NCBI GenBank assembly: GCA_051453625.1
Contig: JBOZIK010000001.1
Location: 37,608,788-37,660,742, forward strand
Direction of reading: 5' to 3'
Source: Welwitschia mirabilis
Lineage: Eukaryota; Gnetophyta; Gnetopsida; Welwitschiales
DNA: 51,955 nucleotides
The notes below the pieces were generated by a model. That model saw nothing but the letters and a program-made list of their open reading frames with translations. It ran no database searches and was not told where the DNA came from. The translations under genes and the position numbers were made by a program. Positions 43,934 to 51,955 of this stretch are shown here, in pieces; positions within the stretch are counted from its first letter, which is position 1, and the number at the start of each line of letters is the position of its first letter.

Positions 43934-46900
43934 ATGGAGTGTCTCACTTAGAATTGCAAGGGACTAGGGTCCTCTTATAAGAAAAAGGCTCTAAGAGATC
44001 TAATCAGAAAATTTAACATCAATGTAGTCTGTTTACAAGAAATAAAAATATGAGATAGCATAGAATTAGATAACGTCTAGTAGTGATGGAACATTTCACA
44101 TCTGTAGAGCAAGGAAACTTAGGAGGAATTATAACCCTCATAAATAACAAAGTAGAACTAATTAACAGATGCAAAAATCACTTAACTATCTATCTGAAGG
44201 AAGAAAGATGAATTATTAAAAATGTTTAAAGCTCTCAAAATAATCTAAAAAAAGCCTCCATGCTAGAGAACCTTTATAGTATAGTTATGAATAAATCTAA
44301 ATGGTTAGTGATTGGGGATTTTAATCAATGCCTTCACCATTGGGAGAAAACTAGGAGCGAAAACTGGAATAGCAAAGGGGTAGTAATTATCAAAGATTTT
44401 ATGGTGTAAAACATCCTCTCAGATGTTCTGCTTATAAGATGCTAATACACCTAGTCCAATAGAAGGATGAAAGGCAAATAGGTGATGTCTAGGATGTATT
44501 AAATCCTCACTTGAAAGGACATAGCTAAGCTACCAATTGAAGCATGAGATCTAAACAGAATAGCCTTGGATCATCAGCTAATTAAATATGGAATAGGGGT
44601 GATAACACCCCCTAGAGCCTCATTTCAAATGAAATGATATTGGATTATGAGGGAAGAGACTAGAACATTAATTAAAAAGATTTAAAATTAGTATGATGAC
44701 ACTCACCCTCTTACTTTCCTCTATAGAGGCTTAAACACCCTTAAGTTATACATCAAGGATTGGAGAAGAGAAGATACAAAGAAATTTAAATCAAAAAAGG
44801 AGTTGAAGGAAGAGTTATAGAAAATTCAAGCTAAGTAAGAATAAGGAGAAGATCAAGACTACATTAACAATAGGAAATATAGATGCATCATAGCAGTTAA
44901 AGAGATAAATGTAGATAAGGAAAATTATTGAAGGGAAAAATATAGGATTAAGTGGCTCAAAGAGGAGGACAGATACATCAAATTCTTCTTCCAGTAGGCT
45001 AACCAACATAGAGAAGATAATAGAATAAGAAGGTTCATCAATAGGAAGAAGTTATAAAAATAAAGAGGAATAGCTAAGGACATGTAGATCCACCTCAAGA
45101 AAACGTGGGAGTATGAATATATCATTCCTCACCTAATTCCTAAGGATAAGAGAATTACTAATGAGAATAATGCTCATTTAACTATACATCTAATCATAGA
45201 AGAAGTTTAGTCATCTTTGAAATCAACAAAAAATAATAGAGCCCTAGGGCTAGATGGTTAGCCAGACAAACTATTCAAGACCTACTTATTTATTATGGGA
45301 GACAACCTTTATTATGTAATGCAAGATATTCTCAATAATAAATGCATCTTGGGGGAAATGAATTGAATCAAAATTATCCTCATTCCCAAAAAATGGGATG
45401 CTAGTAAACTAAAAAACTATAGACTACTAGGCATTTGTAATGTTCTATATAGAATCTTCATAAAAATGATGGTGAGCTATATCTTCCCCGCTCCCTAAGA
45501 TGATCTCTAAGAACCAAGTTGGCTTCATCCGATCTAGGTACATTCAACACCAAATTCTCCTAACTCACAAATTTATTTATTCTATTAAAAAGCATAAATT
45601 TCCTTTACTTATTGCTAAATTAGATATAGAAAAGGCTTATAATTCTATTATCTAACAAGCTTTAGATTGTATTCTTAGAAAAATTGGATTCAACCTAGAC
45701 ATCACTAACTTATGATTAGATATGAAAGATTTGGCTCAGTTTAGAGTGAAAGTTAATAGTTATAGAACTAAACATTTTTTAGTAGGTCGAGGATTAAGAC
45801 AAGAGAACCCTTTATCTCCATACCTCTTTCTATTTATTATGAATGTTTTACAAGGATTTATTAAAAGTAATGGAGTTACAAGCATTACAATAGAAAGCTA
45901 AATGTTTATTAATAATTACTACATTGATGATACAATCATCATAACTCAAACCTCTTGCCAATAAGCCAGAGCTCTCAAGAATTTCATGAACCTCTTTGAA
46001 AATGCCACGGGCCTTTGAACTAGTTAGAATAAATCTAGAATTCACATTTTGGGTCAAAACATTGTCAGAAGAGGTGAAATCACCAAAATTCTAAACACCA
46101 AAATAGGAGAACTTTAGGACATCTACCTTGGAATCTTGCTTTGAAATTAGCACAAGACCCTAACTTGGAATTTCATACTAGAATCAATCTAGAGGAAATG
46201 TATGCCTCACAAAATAAATTCCTTTCCTCCAAAGTAAAATCATTCTAGCAAATACATGCCTAATTTTATCTTTTAGGTACATTGCCTTCATTATCACTCC
46301 CTTAAAATGCATAGTTTAAAAAATCAATAGAATCTTAAAGGACTTCATTTGATTAGGAGGTAAAGATAAAAGATGCATTCACCTTTGTAAATGAAATCTT
46401 ATTGCTCATCTAAGAGAAGCAAGAGATTGAGAAGTACACTGGCCTAAGGATTGTCTTTTTACTAGTGCACACAAAGTTTTCAAAGATCATCTAAGAAAGG
46501 TCAATCTTGGAGTGATCTTATTATCCATAATTACCCAACTTAGAGCACAGCAGAAGAGAAGTCCTACCTTAGAAAAACCTTTGCAATGCTAGAAGAAACT
46601 TTATGGAATTAAACATTTGTAGTGATAATATGACCAAAGTTATACTCATCAAGAAATACAAGAAAAATGAAGCTTACAAAACTTATTGAAAGGGGTAGAT
46701 TTCAAATAAAATCAACATCTTTTGTTGGATGAAGGACTACAACTAAATTCTGACAAAGGACTAGCTATCAATCATGGCACCTAGGTTAACATTAATTGTC
46801 TAATATGTCAATCTTATTAAGAAAATGCTCAACATCTTTTTCATTAATGCATATGAAGCACTAAATTAATGAGAGTTATTACTAGTTATTATAATAATCG
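43934..46900 (+). pseudogene. LINE ORF2: endonuclease and reverse transcriptase
   Basis: An ATG at 43934 opens M-E-C-L-T, a stop (TAG for Trp), then NCKGLGSSYKKKALRDLI and INVVCLQEIKI, the apurinic endonuclease start (WNCRGLG, then LQET/EIK). WLVIGDFNQCLHHWEK lies at 44302-44350, the GDFN catalytic region. Reverse transcriptase follows with RALGLDG at 45240, IILIPKKWDASKLKNYR at about 45375 and YYIDDTIII at 45917-45943, with the two catalytic aspartates of YIDD intact. Near 46790, INCLICQSYQENAQHLF matches the zf-RVT-like C-x2-C-x(7-8)-E-x2-H-L-F end. Degraded sequence continues to about 47330. Most lesions are single stops. Confidence 0.8.
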
Positions 46901-48076
46901 AAATTTATCTGAGATGTGAAAAAAATATGGGATACACTTGAGATTATGGTAAACTTATCATACCTATAACAAGGTAATATTCAATAATGCCCTCTTTCCA
47001 TTCCCTATAAACACCACCAGAAAGACCAAATGGTATCATTTGCAAATCAATGCAGCTATGGAAGATACTCAAACAATTGTGTCATCAGAGCTAAGCTTGT
47101 TTGAAGGGTGCCTTGCACTTTAGGATAAGATGCAGGCCAAAGGATGGAAAGATCTCTTGCACAAGATGAAGGAAGAAATCAAGGTTAATATCACTACATT
47201 TTATATAAGATGGAGAGGGAAAAGAACCATGTTTAGAAGAATTTCAATTGAGATTATAGAAGACTCCATGTCCCACCTGTTAAACATTCTTGTTACAAGA
47301 GAAAGAATCCCCTCCAAGAGTAGAGGGTAGGGGAAGGCCTCCCATTTCTTCCTAAGAGGTGTTCCAACACTTTAAAGTAGCCATATTAATCGCAAGGTGC
47401 TTCCTCCAAGAGTAAATTAAGAGTAAGGCATCTAGAGTAAGGCTAAGAGGCCTCCCGTTAGAAGGAAGAAGGTAGCCCCTACTACAATCAAGAGTTAAAT
47501 TTCCATTTCCAATTAGATTCCTCCTCTAAAGAAGAAAATTAAGAGTCCCATGAGGACATTAACAGGAGCAATGCAAGAAGATAAGTCTTGCTAACTACAA
47601 TTCATGACCTAAAAAGATGCCTCTTTTTTATCCTAGAATTTTTACATAGATCTCAGCTGCATGTCATTAAGTTAAGTTATTAGAAGAAGGCTCTTAGACT
47701 ACATCGTAACAAGAACCACATAAGAGTAGAGGAATTTAGAGAAGTAAATCAGGCTTTTGAGGTTTAAACAGATAAAATGGGATGATTTTTTATTCACCAT
47801 CATGGAAACCTCTTTTCCAATTACAAAGGCTATTAATCATATGCTCTTCCTAGTTATCTATGGTTTTGTATTAGATTTTTCTAGTTCTATGATAATTTTA
47901 GTAGTTTGAGGTGTTTTTTCCCCTGATTTTTCTTTGTATCTAGTAAGTTCACGTGAATTTTGCAGGCTGGGTTTTGCTAACTGGGTCTATTTTACCTCTT
48001 AAAATAGGGCAACTTCACCCTCCTCTATAAATTTTTTCATTTAATATAATTCTTTTTTCCCAAAAAAGAGAAAAAA

Positions 48077-48080
<4 letters not shown>

Positions 48081-48127
<47 letters not shown>
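48081..48127 (+). repeat. (AT)n then (AG)n microsatellite at LINE tail
   Basis: Fourteen AT units (48081-48108) followed by about nine AG units. It stands where a LINE poly(A) tail would be and runs into the target duplication. Confidence 0.9.
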
Positions 48128-48134
48128 TCTTTGG
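48123..48134 (+). repeat. LINE target-site duplication, 3' copy
   Basis: AGAGATCTTTGG, same as 42628-42639. The first AGAGA could be part of the AG run, so at least GATCTTTGG is informative. Confidence 0.6.
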
Positions 48135-48135
48135 C

Positions 48136-48269
48136 NNNNNNNNNNNNNNNNNNNNNNNNNNNNNNNNNNNNNNNNNNNNNNNNNNNNNNNNNNNNNNNNN
48201 NNNNNNNNNNNNNNNNNNNNNNNNNNNNNNNNNNNNNNNNNNNNNNNNNNNNNNNNNNNNNNNNNNNNN
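48136..48269. other. Assembly gap, 134 N
   Basis: Run of N directly after the microsatellite, probably because of it. Confidence 0.99.
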
Positions 48270-50001
48270 AATTCATGTTTTTAATAAACTAATAGCTATT
48301 CATTCTTAATTTTGAGTTGCAATTAATCTCATACTTTTAATGCTTAAGTAAGACTATATTGTTAAGTTCTTTCATTATCGAGTAAATTTCTTAGGTTATT
48401 ATTGGTTGTAATCATCTTGTTTGATGGATCTTAAGCATAATAGTTCTTACTTTTCATGCTTATATTAGGTTATGAAAGATTACAGAAATTGAAAATTCAC
48501 CAACACTCATGTNNNNNNNNNNAATTTAAACCATAATGACTTAATAACTTAAGCCTTATTTCAAGAAATTATAGAATACTGTTGAAGTGAATGCTTTACT
48601 ATCAAATAATTCAAGCTAGATCTTTTAATTTAGTTCATCTTCCCACTTTATCATGTAAAGTTAAAATCATCTCATACTTGATTTTCATTTTTATTTTAAT
48701 TTCTTAAAGATTTAGAAAATGTTGTATTACATTTGTTTAGTTCTATCTCGATTTATCTCTATGAAAAGAATGACATCAAGACCCTATTACATTGAGGGTC
48801 TTATTTTATAAATTATAAAATTTAAGTCACGAACAGTACTTCTGAGATAATACAATGTGAGTCACAAGTCTAATGTATTCACATTTAGAATGGTTGTGAG
48901 TTTTACAGAGAACCTTCTCCTATTTGTTTTTAAAATTCTAACATGAAAAAAGAAAAATTAGTTTCTTTTTATTTTAATAACTTAAAATTGAGATATGTAT
49001 TTTGCACTTCAAAAACCTCTTTTCATCCTAGTTGGAGGTTAAAACTAGTCATTACCTCCATTTTTATTAGTATTTTTGTATGTATGTAATGGTTCATCAC
49101 CTTTATGTATGTTAGTGTATGTTTTTTATGTGTAAAATCTATGTGATTTATAATCTTTTTGTAATACTATATTATGACTTATAATCTTTTTATGTATGTA
49201 ATGATTCATCACCTTTATGTATGTTAGTGTATGTTTTTTATGTATGTTAGTGTATTTTATTCAATGTGTTTTATAGTACCCAAATTATATCAATATTTTT
49301 CTTTATATATTGCAAAATTAATAAAATTAACAAAATTTTTACTCTGATTTTAGAATAATGAATAAAATATTAAAATATCTGATGTCTTTGCATTATATTG
49401 ATTATATCCTATTACAGATATTATTGTGCTATCATGATTGCTAGTATTTTTGCTTTTACATGTTCTTTTTTATTTATAAGAACAACCTTCAAATATTGCA
49501 ACCACCTATATAAAGCTATATACATCTAGATTATTGGTCTATTGGGCTATGTAAATGATGCAATTTCTTTTCTTCAAGTCAAATGATGAATATCTTCACA
49601 TATTCTAATAATACGACTAATACCACATCCTATAAGTAAAAATTCAGATTAGTAGTACAATTCATTTATCTTATCATCATTATTTACATGAGATGTATAA
49701 CAACATGAGTTAGGGGATGTAATAAAGCCTAAAATTTTAATAAATTATGATATTAAAAGTCATAATTTTTAATCATTTTAGAACTATAATACTATAGTTA
49801 TAGGTATTTTTGGACTTTTTAGGAGATAAAAGCACTAGAGATTAGATGATCATAACATGATGCATTTTACTCCATTTTGAGGTGATTTGTGATGATCAAG
49901 ATCAGAAGGTTAGGATCTAAAGTAAATATAGCATGAAGGACTAATTCTATCTATTAGCACTAGAGATGACTCATAGTATCTTTTCCATTATTATATTTCA
50001 T
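48270..50001. other. Unassigned AT-rich stretch with a ten-N gap
   Basis: No coding or element signal. N at 48513-48522. A 112-bp-spaced repeat lies at 49081-49245. Confidence 0.4.
49081..49245 (+). repeat. Tandem repeat, 112-bp period
   Basis: TGTATGTAATG and TTCATCACCTTTATGTATGT, with following bases, occur at 49081 and again at 49193 with one or two changes over about 52 bp. Confidence 0.8.
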
Positions 50002-50232
50002 TGTTGTGATGTTAACTTGGATGTATTTGATAGGGTATTTTGAGTTGTTTTGTAGATAAACTAACAGATAAATGCCTAATTCCTCTGACAATCGAGAATC
50101 TAGGAGCACAAGACGAAAACATGTAGTTTATCAGATAATTCACAAGGATTTCCTATAGATATGGATAAATTGCATTTTCAGATAACTATCCCTACAAATA
50201 ACAAGATATCACATTGACAAAGGATTAGAAGA

Positions 50233-50274
50233 CTATCGTTCCCTATGTCATCCAGATGACAGTCAGAATGATAA
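50233..50274 (+). promoter_or_regulatory. Palindromic motif copy, element C LTR
   Basis: TATCGTTCCCTATGTCATCC then AGATGACAGTCAGAATGATA. First of three in this LTR. Confidence 0.6.
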
Positions 50275-50346
50275 CCCTATATTGGACATATGACAGACTT
50301 ATTTTTAGAGACTTGCAGTTGAAGTGAAGATCTTATTATCAGACTC

Positions 50347-50375
50347 CATCGTCCACCTCATCGTTCAGATGACAC
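50347..50375 (+). promoter_or_regulatory. Palindromic motif copy, element C LTR
   Basis: CATCGTCCACCTCATCG then TTCAGATGACAC. Shorter copy, 114 bp after the first. Confidence 0.55.
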
Positions 50376-50471
50376 TATTAGATGACATCTCTAGAACTAG
50401 TTGACAGGACTTCGCATTAGGATCATAGATAATTAAACTGAAAGCTAAACAGATAACTCATTGTAAAACCT

Positions 50472-50513
50472 TGTCATCTCTTATATCATCCGGACGACCT
50501 CATGAATGACACT
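50472..50513 (+). promoter_or_regulatory. Palindromic motif copy, element C LTR
   Basis: TGTCATCTCTTATATCATCC then GGACGACCTCATGAATGACA. Third copy, 125 bp after the second. Confidence 0.55.
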
Positions 50514-50633
50514 ATTATCCCATACTTTTACAGATTGTATTCCCGAGGTGTCGCTTGTTAGTTGCGACTTTCCCTTGCATGATAGCTATAGTTTCTCTTA
50601 TGCTTTTATATCAGTCCCTTTTCCCTTCCTGTC

Positions 50634-50641
50634 TATAAATA
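50634..50641 (+). promoter_or_regulatory. TATA box of element C LTR
   Basis: TATAAATA in GTCTATAAATAAAGGTC, aligned with the boxes at 15645 and 23371. Confidence 0.65.
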
Positions 50642-51056
50642 AAGGTCTTCCTCTTGATCCCTAATCATCTTCGATAATACCTGACATTCTCGTGATAGGA
50701 AATCTTAGGACCGGAGAACTATCTTGTAATCCAGAGAGACGTTACCTTGGTATTGGACGGCGTATCCTCCATTGAGAAATGACTACTTTATGATACAGAT
50801 GTCTTTTTATCTTTAATATGAATTACTCTTTTTGTTAATAATTATGTTTTTCTAGATTCATGACAGGTTTCTTTAATTATATAGATTATGAAGGCAGCCT
50901 TCGTTAAGGTTGAGCTTGATTAGATTAGGTGCATTACTGTTTCTTTTTATATATTAGTTTTGCATTTTTATTCTATTTTATGCATTGCAATTTAATTCAA
51001 TAGATTAGGGTTACATATTTCTCTTTGAAATCAACTCTTTATTGTCCATACCATTG

Positions 51057-51693
51057 NNNNNNNNNNNNNNNNNNNNNNNNNNNNNNNNNNNNNNNNNNNN
51101 NNNNNNNNNNNNNNNNNNNNNNNNNNNNNNNNNNNNNNNNNNNNNNNNNNNNNNNNNNNNNNNNNNNNNNNNNNNNNNNNNNNNNNNNNNNNNNNNNNNN
51201 NNNNNNNNNNNNNNNNNNNNNNNNNNNNNNNNNNNNNNNNNNNNNNNNNNNNNNNNNNNNNNNNNNNNNNNNNNNNNNNNNNNNNNNNNNNNNNNNNNNN
51301 NNNNNNNNNNNNNNNNNNNNNNNNNNNNNNNNNNNNNNNNNNNNNNNNNNNNNNNNNNNNNNNNNNNNNNNNNNNNNNNNNNNNNNNNNNNNNNNNNNNN
51401 NNNNNNNNNNNNNNNNNNNNNNNNNNNNNNNNNNNNNNNNNNNNNNNNNNNNNNNNNNNNNNNNNNNNNNNNNNNNNNNNNNNNNNNNNNNNNNNNNNNN
51501 NNNNNNNNNNNNNNNNNNNNNNNNNNNNNNNNNNNNNNNNNNNNNNNNNNNNNNNNNNNNNNNNNNNNNNNNNNNNNNNNNNNNNNNNNNNNNNNNNNNN
51601 NNNNNNNNNNNNNNNNNNNNNNNNNNNNNNNNNNNNNNNNNNNNNNNNNNNNNNNNNNNNNNNNNNNNNNNNNNNNNNNNNNNNNNNNNNNNN
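51057..51693. other. Assembly gap, 637 N
   Basis: Run of N between LTR and gag of element C. Its size fits the LTR end, primer site and leader missing here, by comparison with element 1. Open frames running across it are artefacts. Confidence 0.99.
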
Positions 51694-51955
51694 TCCACCA
51701 CCCATCGTTAGAACTATTACTCGTACTCCTCCTCAACCAACCACTCGTGCGACTCTGAGAGATCTCATAGCTAATAAACGACTTGAAATTTAAAACCCCT
51801 TTGACTTATCTTCGAGTGATGATGTAGAACTAAAAAACCTAAATGCTTATCCTACCTTTAGAGAAAAACCTGATGAAGACCCCCTACAACACATCACAGA
51901 AATAAAATAACTCATTCTTACATCTGGTAATGGTAAAAAACGCATAACTGATAGA
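51694..51955 (+). pseudogene. Gag N-terminal part of element C, cut by window end
   Basis: One frame reads from 51696 almost to the end: PPPIVRTITRTPP, TTRATLRDLIANKRLEI, a stop (TAA where CAA, Gln, is expected), NPFDLSSSDDVELKNLNAYP, TFREKPDEDPLQHITEI, and a second stop. It aligns with the element 1 Gag starts at 16930 and 17600 but has far fewer lesions. A basic, proline-rich leader before the conserved LKNLNAYPTF box is typical of Athila Gag. The capsid core is outside the window. Confidence 0.75.

Larger units (their letters stand above)
42640..48122 (+). mobile_element. L1-type LINE, near full length, degraded
   Basis: About 5.5 kb with a GA-rich 5' leader (42645-42730), ORF1 with a DUF4283-like domain and zinc knuckles, and ORF2 with endonuclease, reverse transcriptase and a C-terminal zf-RVT-like segment. 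The 3' end has A/T-rich sequence followed by (AT)n and (AG)n. A 12-bp duplication flanks it. The domain order is that of plant L1 elements, and length suggests little or no 5' truncation. Stops are spread through both frames. Confidence 0.85.
50002..51056 (+). mobile_element. 5' LTR of element C, Athila type, partial
   Basis: Starts TGTTGTGATGTTAACTTGG and reaches TTTGATAGGGT at the same offset as in element 1. It carries three palindromic motif copies (50233, 50347 and 50472), a TATA box at 50634, and after it the conserved GACGTTACCTTGG and GGCGTATCCTCCATTGAG regions that match R/U5 of element 1. Its end should be about 30 bp into the N gap. It keeps more CpG pairs than the element 1 LTRs, so it is younger or less decayed. 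Confidence 0.85.

Noticed and set aside
48081-48127. Replication origin or regulatory AT element
   Set aside because: A plain dinucleotide microsatellite at a LINE tail is a sufficient explanation.
48037-48276. Minus-strand frame of 79 codons
   Set aside because: It runs through N and an (AT)n/(AG)n microsatellite.
51011-51758. Long open frames over 220 codons on both strands
   Set aside because: They consist almost wholly of N; only the short ends are real sequence.
1-51955. tRNA, rRNA or organelle-derived genes
   Set aside because: No cloverleaf-like or conserved rRNA stretch was noticed; the only tRNA-like matches are the retroelement primer sites.

Overview
The window is nuclear DNA of a land plant with a large, repeat-filled genome. 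It is very AT-rich, contains six runs of N left by scaffolding, and is almost entirely old, nested retrotransposons of plant lineages: Ty3/Gypsy of Athila and Tat type, a small LTR element primed by initiator Met tRNA, and an L1-type LINE. No intact host gene is visible. No reading frame above about 130 codons is supported by real sequence, and the longest listed frames run through N. Very old, unremoved insertions suggest a gymnosperm-like or other giant plant genome, but the species cannot be told from the sequence.

Left part (1-13350) reads mainly on the minus strand. Positions 1-504 are an LTR fragment (element B), with a conserved 3' non-coding block at 1228-1385. Positions 3077-5377 hold gag and protease remains of a Tat-like Gypsy element (element T), whose leader and probable 5' LTR continue at 12050-13350. 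T is split by element A (5378-12049), which has 1.46-kb LTRs, a tRNA-Asp-type primer site, a polypurine tract, gag remains and no pol. Positions 13361-14865 are a GC-richer island with a poly(A) tail on the minus strand, probably a decayed gene fragment or retrocopy.

Middle part (15121-42244). Element 1 (15121-23956) is an Athila-type element with two 1086-bp LTRs and a perfect 5-bp target duplication (AAAGG). It encodes only gag and protease, then a long non-coding 3' region. Its interior contains two N gaps, each flanked by a duplicated segment, so the middle contig may come from another copy. Element 2 (about 26440-36200) is an Athila-type gag-protease-RT-RNase H-integrase pseudogene. It is split between RNase H and integrase by a 3.6-kb minus-strand element with 275-bp LTRs (30137-33714). 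Positions 36220-42240 hold unassigned sequence, a 595-bp direct repeat pair (39545 and 41092), and a recognisable integrase fragment between them.

Right part (42255-51955). A near full-length L1-type LINE (42640 to about 48122) sits next to a TATA box of LTR-like sequence and is flanked by a 12-bp duplication. After two gaps and unassigned sequence comes element C (50002 to the window end), a younger relative of element 1 with an LTR and a well-preserved gag start.

The two signals least explained by standard annotation are both non-coding. One is a palindromic motif of about 40 bp, repeated at least fourteen times in the LTRs, leader and 3' region of one retroelement family. The other is a block of about 200 bp, preceded by an A/G-rich tract in two copies, conserved between pol (or protease) and the 3' LTR in four copies.
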